A DNA stretch of 64,000 nucleotides from Sphingomonas sp. KRR8 (GTDB taxonomy: Bacteria > Pseudomonadota > Alphaproteobacteria > Sphingomonadales > Sphingomonadaceae), in assembly GCF_023559245.1 (NCBI RefSeq), contig NZ_CP097462.1, forward strand, positions 806,001 to 870,000. The letters run 5' to 3'. A model generated the notes under the pieces. It saw nothing but the letters and a program-made list of their open reading frames with translations. It was not told the origin of the DNA and did not search any database. The translations under genes and the position numbers were made by a program. Positions 20,162-30,064 of this stretch are shown here, piece after piece (the first letter of the stretch is position 1; each line of letters opens with the position of its first letter).

Positions 20162-20860
20162 CTAGCGGCTCTTGTGAACGGCTTTCAGACTGGCGACCTC
20201 GAGCCGCTTGCCGATCCATTCGGCCAGCTCCTCGAAGCGCAGTTCCTCGTCGAACACGATGCCGGCACGCCGGTCGGAGTACCAGCGGACCTCGCCCTTC
20301 ACCGGGCGCAGGCTCTCGATGACCACCACCACCTTCTTGCCCAGGCAATATTCATTGATCGGCTCGACCTTCATACCGCCGAGCGAGATGTCATGCACGT
20401 TGCAGGTGTAGAAGGTCTTGCCGACCTTGACCGAGGCGCGGCAATCGACCTGGAGGCGAGGTGGACGCGGGCGAAACCCGTGGCGCGGCTTGCGGCCGGC
20501 GAGCAGCTCTCCAAGGTCCACATTCTGATCGAACTTGATGCCGACGGTGCCTTCGCGGATCCAGACCACGCTCGACGGGATCTTCTGCCCCGAGAACTCG
20601 ACCTCCACCGCATCGCCGACGGGGGGACTTGCACCGCACTGGGCCATGAGCCCGCCGGCCGAGACATTGCGAATGCGGATGAGTTGCTCACCACCGACGC
20701 TGACGAGCTTGCCGACCTGAAGGGTCGAGAGCACCCGGTCCTCCTCACGCCGTTCCACGGGGCGAGGCACGTTGGTGCTGAGCGAAAAGGTCGTCGACTC
20801 GAACGCCGCTTCTTCGCTGGCGGGCTTGCGACCCTTTCGGCGTATAAGGGAAACGAACAC
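20162..20860 (-). CDS. Double PilZ-domain protein
   Basis: This 232-residue protein carries two PilZ domains. The first has the arginine-rich motif ERREEDR near residue 36 followed by NVSAGG; the second has [10 protein letters not shown] followed by DISLGG. These [R-rich]...[D/N]xSxxG pairs are the cyclic-di-GMP contact residues, so at least one site should bind the nucleotide. The start chosen is GTG at 20860 with AAGGGGA seven bases upstream; TTG at 20863 is also possible. It is divergent from a receiver-EAL pair, making a cyclic-di-GMP module. No export signal is seen. Confidence 0.88.
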   Translation of the reverse strand: MFVSLIRRKGRKPASEEAAFESTTFSLSTNVPRPVERREEDRVLSTLQVGKLVSVGGEQLIRIRNVSAGGLMAQCGASPPVGDAVEVEFSGQKIPSSVVWIREGTVGIKFDQNVDLGELLAGRKPRHGFRPRPPRLQVDCRASVKVGKTFYTCNVHDISLGGMKVEPINEYCLGKKVVVVIESLRPVKGEVRWYSDRRAGIVFDEELRFEELAEWIGKRLEVASLKAVHKSR

Positions 20861-20998
20861 CAATTATCCCCTTCGGAGGCGCTTTGAGCGAACTATCATG
20901 CGCTTGTCAGGGTTAAGAAGGTGTAACGGCGAACATGAACGCAGACTCGGTTTGACCTCGCAGCTACTCGCAGCGCAAGGGAAGCCAGCTGAGGAGAA

Positions 20999-21397
20999 AT
21001 GATGACAATGGAGCGGCCGCGCCTGCTGCTGATCGACGATGAACCGGCGCTGGCGGCGTTCGTGGCTTCGGCTGCGCATGAGACTGGGTACCAGGCTGCG
21101 ATCGGGACGAACGAAACGGACTTCCAGCGGCAGTTCCATGAGGAGCGGCCGGACGCCGTTGCGCTCGACCTTGGAATGCCGGGAATGGATGGTGTCGAGT
21201 TGCTGCGTTTCCTGTCCGCCGAATCCTTCAGCGGGCCTGTTCTGATCATCTCCGGGTTCGACCGGCGCGTGCTGGACAGCGCCTTCCGGCTCGGAGAAGC
21301 GCTCGGCCTCAACATGGTAGGGCCGCTCGAGAAGCCGACCAGGCTGCATGAGCTGGAAGAAATATTGAAGGAGGTGCGTCCCGCGCCCGCGCGATGA
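20999..21397 (+). CDS. Stand-alone response-regulator receiver
   Basis: This 132-residue protein is one CheY-like domain. The acidic pair is D13-D14, the phospho-acceptor is D57 in ALDLGMPGMDG, the switch Ser is in IISGF, and the Lys in LEKPTR completes the site. GAGGAG lies just before tandem ATGs. Its stop overlaps the start of an EAL phosphodiesterase (ATGA). In many bacteria this receiver and EAL domain are one protein, so I infer that phosphorylation here controls the EAL partner. No cognate kinase is adjacent. Confidence 0.92.
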   Translation: MMTMERPRLLLIDDEPALAAFVASAAHETGYQAAIGTNETDFQRQFHEERPDAVALDLGMPGMDGVELLRFLSAESFSGPVLIISGFDRRVLDSAFRLGEALGLNMVGPLEKPTRLHELEEILKEVRPAPAR

Positions 21398-22245
21398 CCA
21401 GTCGCAAGGATATCGCGCTGCTCGACGGGTTCGAGCGAGCCTTGCTCAACGGGCGGCTGACCATGGCCTACCAGCCCAAGGTCGCGCTCGATAACGGGCG
21501 GCTGATCCGGGTCGAGGCACTGGTGCGCTGGGAAGATGCGAAGTTCGGACAGGTGGCCCCGTCCCGCTTCGTCCCTTTGGCCGAGCGCCACGGGTTGATC
21601 GACCAGCTGACGCAATGGGGTCTCCGGACGACGCTGCGGCAATGGCTCGACTGGCGTTCACAAGGCCTGGACACGGCCATCGCCTTCAACATTTCCGCTT
21701 TGTCGCTGCAGCACCTCGACTTTCCCGACCTCGTAGAGCGGATGTGCCGTGCGCTTGACGTCCCCACCGATCGCCTGGTGCTGGAGCTCACCGAGGGAGC
21801 GACCCAGCCACTGGTCAAGCTGATGGACACGCTGACCCGCTTCCGGATCAAGGGCATCGGACTTGCTATCGACGACTTCGGGACCGGCTATTCGACCCTC
21901 GTGCAGCTGAAGCAGTTACCCTTCACCGATGTGAAGATCGACCGGGTGTTCGTCGCCGACATGGTGGGCAGCAACGACAGCCGCGTGATCGTGAAAAGCG
22001 TCATCGATCTGGCGCACGGCCTTGGGCTGACCGCGACGGCGGAGGGCGTCGAGACTCCCGAACAACTGGCGATGCTGCGCGAGATGGGCTGCGATACGGC
22101 GCAAGGCTTCCTCATCGCCCAACCGCTCAAGGCCGACGAACTCGTAGCCTGGAACAGCCGGCACAAACGCCGGTGGAAGCTGCTGGTCAATCCGCCAAAG
22201 GACCCGATCGTCCGCCGGCGGATTGAGATGGACGTTAGGGTCTAG
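21394..22245 (+). CDS. EAL-domain cyclic-di-GMP phosphodiesterase
   Basis: This 283-residue protein is essentially one EAL domain. It keeps E41-A-L43 in VEALVRW, the Asn in AFNIS, the Glu of LELTEGA, the metal pair in IDDFGTGYS, the Lys of VKIDRVF and the Glu of AEGVET, so catalysis is expected. No membrane or sensory domain is present; input probably comes from the receiver gene it overlaps by 4 bp. Its TAG shares CTAG with the stop of the convergent aminotransferase gene. Confidence 0.93.
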   Translation: MTSRKDIALLDGFERALLNGRLTMAYQPKVALDNGRLIRVEALVRWEDAKFGQVAPSRFVPLAERHGLIDQLTQWGLRTTLRQWLDWRSQGLDTAIAFNISALSLQHLDFPDLVERMCRALDVPTDRLVLELTEGATQPLVKLMDTLTRFRIKGIGLAIDDFGTGYSTLVQLKQLPFTDVKIDRVFVADMVGSNDSRVIVKSVIDLAHGLGLTATAEGVETPEQLAMLREMGCDTAQGFLIAQPLKADELVAWNSRHKRRWKLLVNPPKDPIVRRRIEMDVRV

Positions 22246-23396
22246 CCGCTCGCGAGCTCCCGCGCGCGCAGCATCGCGGCGAGACCGGCGACGATGGTCT
22301 CCTCCTTTTTGGCGAAGCAAAGGCGGACGAGATTGGCGGCCGGCGCATCCTCGTAAAAGGGCGACAAGGGAATGACGGCGACACCGGCTTGCTCGACCGC
22401 AAGGGTGGCGAATGCCTGGTCATCGAGCGAAATGCCTGACGCAGTGAGGTCGACACACTGGAAGTAGGTGCCTTCGCTCGGCAGCAGAGCGTAGCCGGCT
22501 TTGGAGAGGGCGTCGGCCAGCCGATCACGGGCACGGGTGAACGCCCGCCGCATGATAGGCAGCCATTCGTCCTGCCCCAGGCCGAAGGCAACGGCGGCCT
22601 GGAGGTTCGGCGCGGTGGCGAAGGTCAGGAACTGGTGGGCCTTGGCGGCAAGTGTCGCGATTTCTGGTGGGGCAACCAGCCAACCGACCTTCCACCCGGT
22701 CAGCGAGAAGATCTTCCCGGCCGAGCCGCACTTGAGCGTCCGCACCGCCATGCCGGGCAAGGCGGCGAAGGGGGTGAAACTCCGCTCCTCTGGCAGGACA
22801 TGCTCCCACACCTCGTCAGCAAGGACGAGGAGATCGTGGGCCTCCGCCACCCGCGCGACGGCGGCAAGCTCGGCGGCGTCGAACAGGCGGCCTGTAGGGT
22901 TGTGCGGATTGTTGAGGACGAGCAGTCGGGTGCGGGACGTGACGGCGGCGGCAAGTGCGGCCTCGTTGATCCGCCAGTGAGGCGGGCGCAGGGCAACTTC
23001 GCGGACCATTCCCCCGGCGCGGCGGATGAGCGGCGCGTAGGCGTCATAGGCGGGTGCGATGACGATGGCTTCATCGCCCGCTTCAATCAGCGCGAATATG
23101 GCGGCGGCGATCGCCTCGGTCGCGCCGCTGGTGATCAGGACATTGTCGGCGTTGAGGTCGAGGTTCTGATGGCGGCGATAATGGTCGGCGACGGACTGGC
23201 GAAGGGCCGGAAGCCCGCGCGAGGGAGGATATTGATTGCTGCCGTGCGTAAGCAGGCGGGCGGCTTCTTCCACCAGCGGTTCGGGCCAGCCGAAATCGGG
23301 AAAGCCCTGGCCGAGATTCACGGCGCCGTGCGCTGCGGCGGCAAGGCTCATCCGCTCGAAGATGCTGACCGGCATCGCGGCATAAAGCGGGTTCAT
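22242..23396 (-). CDS. Class I/II PLP aminotransferase (methionine/kynurenine aminotransferase-like)
   Basis: This 384-residue fold-type I enzyme has the N-terminal [12 protein letters not shown] typical of the YbdL/KAT branch, the cofactor residues NNPHNPTGR and LADEVWEH, and the PLP lysine in [16 protein letters not shown]. It should transfer amino groups from methionine, aromatic or similar amino acids to a 2-oxoacid. It overlaps the upstream racemase gene by 4 bp; a shared pathway is not obvious. Confidence 0.9.
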   Translation of the reverse strand: MNPLYAAMPVSIFERMSLAAAAHGAVNLGQGFPDFGWPEPLVEEAARLLTHGSNQYPPSRGLPALRQSVADHYRRHQNLDLNADNVLITSGATEAIAAAIFALIEAGDEAIVIAPAYDAYAPLIRRAGGMVREVALRPPHWRINEAALAAAVTSRTRLLVLNNPHNPTGRLFDAAELAAVARVAEAHDLLVLADEVWEHVLPEERSFTPFAALPGMAVRTLKCGSAGKIFSLTGWKVGWLVAPPEIATLAAKAHQFLTFATAPNLQAAVAFGLGQDEWLPIMRRAFTRARDRLADALSKAGYALLPSEGTYFQCVDLTASGISLDDQAFATLAVEQAGVAVIPLSPFYEDAPAANLVRLCFAKKEETIVAGLAAMLRARELASG

Positions 23397-24484
23397 CGCA
23401 GAACCTGCTCGTCGCGCAGTCTGGCGACCTCGGACTCCGAGAAGCCGAACTCCGCCAGGATGGACGGGCCATCTTCACCTTCCCGTCGAGGAGCGCGCGG
23501 AGCGTCGTTTGGCGTGGCGGAGTAGCGCGGCGCGGGCGCGGGTTGGATCACGCCGCCCACTTCGACGAAAGTCTCACGTGCTCGATTGTGCGGATGACCG
23601 GGCGCATCGCCCAGGCCGAGCACTGGTGCGACACAGGCGTCGGTGCCTTCGAAGCACTCGAGCCAAGCGGATCGCGGGCGCCCGGCAAATGCGGCGGCGA
23701 TTTCGCTCTTCGTCGCCCCCGGTGAGAGCTTCAGGCCGGCAAACAGGGCGGTGCGGAATTGCGGCTCGATGGCGCCCACGCTGACGTCCAGTCCGTCAGC
23801 GCAGACGTAGCAACCGTAGATCGGATCACCGCCGTCGAGCAGATTGGCCCCCCGTTCGTCGCGCCATAGGCCGGCGGCGCGCAGGCCGAAGATCAGAGCT
23901 CCGGTCAGCGCCGCACCGTCGGTCATCGCGGCATCGATCACCTGGCCTTCGGCGCCGCGCTGCACCGCCAGCAATGCGCTGACCATGCCGAATGCCAGCA
24001 TCAGCCCGCCACCGGCATAATCGGCCACAAGGTTGAGTGGCGGCACCGGTGGTCGGTCGGCCTCGCCAATGCAGGACAGCAGGCCGGTGAGCGCCAGATA
24101 GTTAATGTCGTGGCCGGCGGCCTGCGCCAGCGGACCCTCCTGTCCCCAGCCCGTGACCCGGCCGTAGACCAGTTTCCGATTCGCACTCAGCAGGTCGTCG
24201 GGGCCGAGGCCTAGTCTCTCCATCACTCCGGGCCGATAGCCTTCGATCAGGCCGTCGGCCCGAGCGGCCAGACGCCGGACGATTGCCCTCCCCGCATCCT
24301 GCTTGAGGTCGAGTGCGATGCTTTCGCGGTTGCGGGTCAGCGGGTCGTTGGGGACCGACAGATTGCCCGGCCGCTCGACGCGGATCACGCGGGCGCCGTG
24401 ATCGGCAAGCATCATGCCGGCGAACGGACCCGGGCCGAGCCCCGCCATCTCGATGACCGTCAGTCCTTCAAGCGGTCCGGCCAT
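23393..24484 (-). CDS. CaiB/BaiF-family alpha-methylacyl-CoA racemase
   Basis: This 363-residue protein interconverts the R and S forms of 2-methyl-branched acyl-CoAs, letting branched fatty acids or sterol side chains enter beta-oxidation. The catalytic His lies in [13 protein letters not shown] and the catalytic Asp in DAAMTDGA, both specific to the racemase branch of class III CoA-transferases. N-terminal [21 protein letters not shown] is typical. It is divergent from an acyl-CoA dehydrogenase gene, supporting a catabolic role. Confidence 0.92.
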   Translation of the reverse strand: MAGPLEGLTVIEMAGLGPGPFAGMMLADHGARVIRVERPGNLSVPNDPLTRNRESIALDLKQDAGRAIVRRLAARADGLIEGYRPGVMERLGLGPDDLLSANRKLVYGRVTGWGQEGPLAQAAGHDINYLALTGLLSCIGEADRPPVPPLNLVADYAGGGLMLAFGMVSALLAVQRGAEGQVIDAAMTDGAALTGALIFGLRAAGLWRDERGANLLDGGDPIYGCYVCADGLDVSVGAIEPQFRTALFAGLKLSPGATKSEIAAAFAGRPRSAWLECFEGTDACVAPVLGLGDAPGHPHNRARETFVEVGGVIQPAPAPRYSATPNDAPRAPRREGEDGPSILAEFGFSESEVARLRDEQVLR

Positions 24485-24544
24485 GCGTGTCCCTCTTCTC
24501 CTCTGCCGCTCTACCCACTAGCCTGCGCGGTTCAAGGAGGAGCC

Positions 24545-25678
24545 ATGCTCGATACCAGCACACGCGTCATCTTCGACGAGGATCAGGCGGCGTTCCGCGA
24601 AACGGTACGCCGGATCGTCGGCGACCTCGATATGGAGCGGCACGAACGCGAGGGCATCGTGGAGCGCGAGGCGTGGGAGGCGGCCGGTGCCGCTGGCTTG
24701 CTCTGCCCCGGGGTCCCCGAAGCCTATGGCGGGCCGGGCCTCGACTTCAGCTGGAACGCGATCGTCGATGAGGAAGTGTCCTACGCGGGCTCGGCGGTCG
24801 GCTGGACCCTGCAGAGCGACATCGTCGCCGACTACCTGATCGCCTACGGCAGCGAGGAGCAGAAGCAGCGCTGGCTCCCCGGCATGGTGACTGGGAAAGT
24901 GATCACCGCCATCGCCATGACCGAACCCGCAGCCGGCAGCGATCTCCAGGGCATGAAGACGATCGCCCGCAGGGATGGGAACGGCTGGCGGCTAAACGGA
25001 AGCAAGACCTACATCACCAACGGGCAGAGCGCCGACCTGGTGATCGTCTGCGCGCGGACGACCGAGGAAGGCGGCGCGCGAGGCATCAGCCTCTTCCTTG
25101 TCGACCGTGAGGACGAGGGTTTCACCCGTGGCCGCAACCTCGACAAGATCGGACTTCACGGCAACGACACTAGCGAGTTGTTTTTCAGCGACGTCGCCCT
25201 GCCCGCCGACCGCCTGCTTGGCCAGGAAAATGGCGGCTTTGTCATGCTGATGAGCCAGTTGCCACAGGAACGTCTGTCGATCGCAGTCCAGTGCCAGGGC
25301 GCCGCGCAGCGGGCGTTCGACCTGGCGGTCGAGTTTACCAAAGACCGCAAGGCATTCGGCAAGACAGTGTTCGAGTTCCAGAACACCCGCTTCACGCTGG
25401 CCGACATGAAGGCTCGGCTGCAGGTCGGCTGGGCGCATCTCGACTGGGCCATCGCGCGGCATGTAAAGGGCCAGCTGACCGCCGCCGAGGCAAGCGCGGC
25501 CAAGCTGTGGCATTCCGAAACTCAGTTCCAGCTGTGCGACATGGCGCTGCAGCTGCACGGCGGCGCCGGCTACATGAACGAATATCCGATTGCCCGGCTG
25601 TGGCGCGACAGCCGCGTGGCACGGATCTATGGCGGAACCAGCGAGATCATGAAGGAGCTGGTCGCGCGGTCGATCTGA
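24545..25678 (+). CDS. Acyl-CoA dehydrogenase
   Basis: This 377-residue flavoenzyme has the FAD box AMTEPAAGSDLQG, the TYITNGQ loop, FGKTVFEFQNTRF and the C-terminal GGAGYMNEYPIARLWRDSR with IYGGTSEIMKE. Length and motifs match the classic short/medium/branched-chain family. The ATG at 24545 has the strong ribosome site AGGAGG. It is divergent from the methylacyl-CoA racemase 60 bp away, which hints at branched-chain substrates. Confidence 0.94.
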   Translation: MLDTSTRVIFDEDQAAFRETVRRIVGDLDMERHEREGIVEREAWEAAGAAGLLCPGVPEAYGGPGLDFSWNAIVDEEVSYAGSAVGWTLQSDIVADYLIAYGSEEQKQRWLPGMVTGKVITAIAMTEPAAGSDLQGMKTIARRDGNGWRLNGSKTYITNGQSADLVIVCARTTEEGGARGISLFLVDREDEGFTRGRNLDKIGLHGNDTSELFFSDVALPADRLLGQENGGFVMLMSQLPQERLSIAVQCQGAAQRAFDLAVEFTKDRKAFGKTVFEFQNTRFTLADMKARLQVGWAHLDWAIARHVKGQLTAAEASAAKLWHSETQFQLCDMALQLHGGAGYMNEYPIARLWRDSRVARIYGGTSEIMKELVARSI

Positions 25679-25722
25679 CCTGGGTGAATGCGGTCAATTG
25701 ATCATTCTTTTAGAAGCAGGGC

Positions 25723-26583
25723 ATGCGGCTAGTTCGAGCTCTTGCGATTTCCCTTCCAGCGCTGCTGGGTACTGCAGCCATTGGCGGAGCCGCCTATCGC
25801 TGGTCCGCGGCACGGGACGAGGAAAAGGTCCGCCGCGGGATCATATCGGGGGCGCCGACGCCGACAGGAGTATTCGACGAGCGGCTGATTGCTGGTTTGC
25901 CGGAGGTCGTGCAGCGTTACTTCCGCCACGCCATCGCACCTGGCACGCCGCTGGTCAGCACGGTCGAGCTGCAGATGCGAGGGACGTTCCTGCTCGGCGA
26001 CACGGCCGCAACAGCCCGGTCCTTCGAGATGACCGCCGAGCAGACACTGGCGCCGACGCGAAGCTCATTCCTCTGGCAGCCACGAATGCGACGAGGCGGA
26101 ATGGCCATCACCGGTTCCGACGGCCTTCACGCGGGCATCGCGTGGACCCGATTTTGGGTGGCGGGCCTAGTACCGGTCGCGAATGAGCTCAGCGCTGAGC
26201 CCGACCTTGTGCGTTCGGCGGCTTTCCGGGCCGCCGCAGAAGCGATCTGGGTTCCCAGCGCGCTGCTGCCGCAAGCCGGCGCGGTGTGGCGGGAAGTCGG
26301 GCCCAATCAGGCGGAAGTGACCCTGCCGACGATTGCAGGACCGATTACCAATCGCCTCTCCTTTGATCAGAATGGCGGCGTCCGCGAAATGGTGGGACAG
26401 CGATGGAGCAACGCCAATCCGGAGAAGCGCTTCCAACTGCAGCCATTCGGCGGCACCGTAAAGGCCGAACATCGCTTCGGCGGTTTCACCGTTCCCAGCC
26501 GCGTAAGCATTGGCAATCACTACGGAACGCCGGACTACCTGCCTTTCTTTCAGGCGGAGATCACCTCCGCGCGCTATCGCTGA
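25723..26583 (+). CDS. DUF6544-like protein of unknown function
   Basis: This 286-residue protein begins with one hydrophobic helix (residues about 5-25), suggesting a membrane anchor. VVQRYFRHAIAPGTPLVS and the following beta-rich body resemble the uncharacterised DUF6544 family; that match is from memory. Further marks are RSAAFRAAAEAIWVPSALLP and a C-terminal YRVPSRVS-like segment before PFFQAEI. No catalytic motif is recognised. It ends one base before the convergent acyl-CoA ligase gene. Confidence 0.7.
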   Translation: MRLVRALAISLPALLGTAAIGGAAYRWSAARDEEKVRRGIISGAPTPTGVFDERLIAGLPEVVQRYFRHAIAPGTPLVSTVELQMRGTFLLGDTAATARSFEMTAEQTLAPTRSSFLWQPRMRRGGMAITGSDGLHAGIAWTRFWVAGLVPVANELSAEPDLVRSAAFRAAAEAIWVPSALLPQAGAVWREVGPNQAEVTLPTIAGPITNRLSFDQNGGVREMVGQRWSNANPEKRFQLQPFGGTVKAEHRFGGFTVPSRVSIGNHYGTPDYLPFFQAEITSARYR

Positions 26584-28257
26584 TCAGATGACGCCCCCTT
26601 CTACTCGGGCACGTTCCGCTGCCGCGAGGGCTTTTCGATCAGGCTTGCCGATCATGGTGCGGGGCAACGCGTCACGAAGCTCGAGACCTGCGAGGCGCTC
26701 ATGCTTGCCTACGTGACCTGCCAGAAAGGCACTTAGGTCCGCTGGCGTGGCGAAGACACCGTCCTTCAGCACGACGAAGGCATAAGGCCGCTCTCCAACG
26801 CGCTCGTCGGGTGAGGCAACCACGATTGCTTCCTCAACAGCCGGGTGACTGGCGAGCACCGCCTCCAGTTGACTGGGGAAGACCTTGAAGCCGCCGACGT
26901 TGATCATGTCCTTGATGCGGTCGACGATGCGGACGTAACCGTCGGCTTCGATGATGCCGATGTCGCCGGTGCGGAACTCACCGTTGGCGAGCGGTTCGAT
27001 GGTCTTCTGCTCTGGCCGCCAATAGCCCTGCATGATTTGAGGACCACTTACGACGATCTCACCCGCCTGCCCGAGCGGCTGTTCCGCACCGTCCTCGCCG
27101 ACGATTCGAATAAGCGTGGCGGGAAGCGGCTGGCCCACCGTTCCGGCGCGGGCCTCGCCTTCGTACGGGTTGACCGAGACGACGCCGGCACTCTCTGTCA
27201 TGCCATAGCCTTCAAGGACGCGACTGCCGCTCGCCGCCTCAAACCTTTCCTTGAGTGCAGGGGTCATTGCGGCGCCGCCGGAGAAGGCCTGCTTGAGGTC
27301 GGTGAAGGCGTCGGCGGTGAAGGCCGGATCCTCAATCATTGCCTGGAACATGGCCGGCACGCCCGCGAAATCCGTGCAGCGTCGGCGCTTAAGCGCGGCG
27401 AGCGCCTCCCTCGCCTCGAACTTCGGCAGAAGCACGATCTCCGCACCGCCAAGCACCGAGCGATTGAGGATCGCGGCAATGGCGAAGATGTGGAAGAGCG
27501 GCAGGCAACCAAGGACGCGGGACTCCTGCCCGCGCGGCGTCGGATCGATCGCTTCGAGCTGCAGTGCGTTCACCGACAGGTTGGCATGCGTGAGAGCCGC
27601 ACCCTTCGGCACCCCGGTCGTGCCGCCAGTAAACTGGATCAGCGCCAGATCCTTGGCTGGCTCGACCGACACCGGCGCAGGTGCACCATCGTTGGCAAGA
27701 AGCTCGGACCAGCGGCTGATACGCGCGTCGCCTTGCAGCTTTTGGCGATCCCCACGCTTCAGGAGCCGAAACCCGAGCGCTTGGGGCCAAGGCAGGACCT
27801 CGGCAAGGTCACCCACGATGACGCGGGAGACCGCCCGCTCATCGAGGAGCCGCTGAATGGGTGGCCAGAGCCGCTTCAGGTCGAGGCAGACGATCGCTTC
27901 AATGCCGCTATTCCGCGTCTGCGCGAGAACCTCGTCAGGCGAGTAGAGCGGCGAGAAGTTGACCACCGTCGCGCCGGCCAGAAGCGCGCCGTAGAAGGCT
28001 GCGGGGTAGTGCGGGGTGTTAGGAAGGAAAAGGCCGACGCGCTTGCCTTGTAACCCCAGGGATTGCAGCCCCTTGGCAACGTGGCGAGCTCGATCGAGTA
28101 GCGCCGCATATGTCGTTGACCTGCCATAGAAATCCAGGGCAACACGGTTGGGCCAATTGGCGGCTGCGCGCTCCAGGAGCGCATGCACCGGAGGGGGATC
28201 GAACGACTGCTTCCAGCCCCCCGGATGGCAGTAATGCTCCGTCCAGATCGCGCCCAC
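26584..28257 (-). CDS. Long-chain/dicarboxylate fatty-acyl-CoA ligase
   Basis: This 557-residue adenylate-forming enzyme activates a carboxylic acid as its CoA thioester. The P-loop FTGGTTGVPKGAALTHANL, the GYGMTESAG motif, the hinge RTGDIG...DRIKDMINVGG and the catalytic Lys in MIGKPDRKAL are all present. I chose GTG at 28257, which has GGAG eight bases upstream and an N-terminus matching relatives; the frame stays open to a TTG at 28308. Its neighbours suggest feeding acyl-CoAs into the nearby dehydrogenases. Confidence 0.92.
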   Translation of the reverse strand: MGAIWTEHYCHPGGWKQSFDPPPVHALLERAAANWPNRVALDFYGRSTTYAALLDRARHVAKGLQSLGLQGKRVGLFLPNTPHYPAAFYGALLAGATVVNFSPLYSPDEVLAQTRNSGIEAIVCLDLKRLWPPIQRLLDERAVSRVIVGDLAEVLPWPQALGFRLLKRGDRQKLQGDARISRWSELLANDGAPAPVSVEPAKDLALIQFTGGTTGVPKGAALTHANLSVNALQLEAIDPTPRGQESRVLGCLPLFHIFAIAAILNRSVLGGAEIVLLPKFEAREALAALKRRRCTDFAGVPAMFQAMIEDPAFTADAFTDLKQAFSGGAAMTPALKERFEAASGSRVLEGYGMTESAGVVSVNPYEGEARAGTVGQPLPATLIRIVGEDGAEQPLGQAGEIVVSGPQIMQGYWRPEQKTIEPLANGEFRTGDIGIIEADGYVRIVDRIKDMINVGGFKVFPSQLEAVLASHPAVEEAIVVASPDERVGERPYAFVVLKDGVFATPADLSAFLAGHVGKHERLAGLELRDALPRTMIGKPDRKALAAAERARVEGGVI

Positions 28258-28371
28258 CAAATTCTCCGCCAACCATTCGTCAACAAGATCGGGCAGCAGA
28301 GGTTTCAAAGCGGTAACGCGCTCATCCGGCGCTGCTTGCCTGACGCACGCTCGTGGCTAAGGTCGCTGGCA

Positions 28372-29973
28372 ATGTCCACCGCCCCTGCCCCACTGCTGCA
28401 TCCCGGAACTGACCCGCGCCTGATGGAGGCGGCGTTAGCACTGAATAGTGAGCGGCTGGATGTCGCTGAACGGCTTCTGAAAAGTTACCTCAAGGACGAT
28501 CCCTTTGAGGTTCGGGCCATCCGGATGCTTGCGGAGTTGGCGGCGCGGATCGGCCGCATGGGTGACAGCGAAACCCTGTTGCGGCGGGCAATCGAAATTT
28601 CTCCTGGCTTCACGCCCGCACGAGCGAACCTGGCGCTGGTGCTGGCCCGGACGGGGCGCGCCGCCGAAGCGCTGCCGCTGCTCGAACAAGTGTTCGAGGC
28701 CGAGCCCGATGACATCGGTCACTTCAACCTCAAGGCCGCAACCCTTGGGCGGCTCGGCGATTTCGACGAGGCAATCGCCCTGTACGAGAATGTGCTTGCC
28801 CGAGTGCCAAACCAGCCGCGGGTCTGGCTGAGCCTTGGACATATGCTCAAGACGGTCGGGCAGCAGGTGGACGGGATCGCCGCCTATCGCAGGGCGATAG
28901 AGCTGCGGCCGCAGCTGGGGGAAGCCTGGTGGAGTCTGGCGAACCTTAAGACCGTTCGGTTCACCGACTCCGATCGTGGCACGATGGAGCAGATGCTGGA
29001 AACGGCTGAGTTGACGCCAGAGGATCGATTCCACTTGCACTTCGCGCTTGGCAAGGCGTTCCATGACGAACGTGACGCAGTGCGCGCGTTTCGCCACTAT
29101 GTGGAAGGTAACCGCCTTCGGCGCGAGCGATTGCCCTATGATCCGGCGACGATCAGCAAGGCCGTCGACCGGGCCATCGAGGTGTTTACCCCCGAACTGT
29201 TCGCGCGAGCTGCCGGATTGGGGTTCCTGGCAGCGGACCCGATCTTCATCGTCGGTATGCCGCGCGCGGGCTCAACCCTCGTTGAACAGATATTGAGCTC
29301 GCACAGCCGGGTCGAAGGAACGAGTGAGCTGCCCGATCTGCCCGCGATCGCCCGCGAGCAGCCCGGCTATCCCGGATGCGTAAGGCAGATGGATGCTGAA
29401 GCACTCGCCGCGGCGGGCCGAGAATATCTCAAGCGAGCTGGCGTTCAGCGACGAACCGATCGCCCGTTCTTCATCGACAAATTGCCGAACAACTGGCTGT
29501 ACGTGCCGTTCATTGCCCTGGTGCTTCCGAACGCGAAGATCATCGACGCCCGCCGACATCCGCTGGGCTGCGGCTTTGCCAATTTCCGCCAGCACTTCGC
29601 GCAGGGGCAGCCCTTCAGCTACGACTTGGCCGACATGGGCAGTTATTACGCCGATTACGTCCGGCTGATGGGGCATGTTGACGCTGTACTACCCGGACGC
29701 GTGCACCGGGTTATCTACGAGAGCATGGTCTCGGATACTGAAGCCGAGGTCCGGCGCCTGCTTGAAAGCTGCGGCCTCCCGTTCGAGCAGGCCTGCCTCG
29801 AATTCTACAAGACGGAGCGGGCCGTGCGCACCGCCAGCAGCGAGCAGGTGCGCCAGCCCATCTACCGCGGCGGGACCGAGGAATGGCGCGCCTACGAGGC
29901 GTGGCTGCAGCCATTGAAGCAGGCGCTCGGGGCGACGCTCGATGCCTACCCAGCGGCCCCAGAGCAACGCTGA
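28372..29973 (+). CDS. TPR-repeat sulfotransferase-family protein
   Basis: The 533 residues begin with about seven TPR-like helical pairs (residues about 15-225) and end in a sulfotransferase domain (about 285-520). The PAPS 5'-phosphosulfate loop GMPRAGST is at 295-302. RRHPLGCGFANFRQHF is the 3'-phosphate region, where many sulfotransferases have RxPxxxxxS. The ATG at 28372 has AAGG upstream. Genes of this architecture often sit beside TonB-dependent receptors in sphingomonads and Caulobacter, as here; the acceptor is unknown. It is divergent from the acyl-CoA ligase. Confidence 0.85.
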   Translation: MSTAPAPLLHPGTDPRLMEAALALNSERLDVAERLLKSYLKDDPFEVRAIRMLAELAARIGRMGDSETLLRRAIEISPGFTPARANLALVLARTGRAAEALPLLEQVFEAEPDDIGHFNLKAATLGRLGDFDEAIALYENVLARVPNQPRVWLSLGHMLKTVGQQVDGIAAYRRAIELRPQLGEAWWSLANLKTVRFTDSDRGTMEQMLETAELTPEDRFHLHFALGKAFHDERDAVRAFRHYVEGNRLRRERLPYDPATISKAVDRAIEVFTPELFARAAGLGFLAADPIFIVGMPRAGSTLVEQILSSHSRVEGTSELPDLPAIAREQPGYPGCVRQMDAEALAAAGREYLKRAGVQRRTDRPFFIDKLPNNWLYVPFIALVLPNAKIIDARRHPLGCGFANFRQHFAQGQPFSYDLADMGSYYADYVRLMGHVDAVLPGRVHRVIYESMVSDTEAEVRRLLESCGLPFEQACLEFYKTERAVRTASSEQVRQPIYRGGTEEWRAYEAWLQPLKQALGATLDAYPAAPEQR

Positions 29974-30064
29974 GCGCCGAAAGATCGGCACGGAACCGTA
30001 ACGCCGTTGACATCAGCCTCGCGATTTGGCGCACTGCGGCCCTGCAGTTGAGCAGGGGGACATT

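Noticed and set aside
20913..20927. TTAA-GAAGGT-GTAAC as a CtrA box between the double-PilZ gene and the receiver gene
   Set aside because: The spacing is 6 rather than 7 bases and the second half-site starts with G, so it does not fit TTAA-N7-TTAA.
29992..30008. GGAAC ... CGTT upstream of TonB receptor 1 as an EcfG promoter
   Set aside because: Spacing is only 8 bases.
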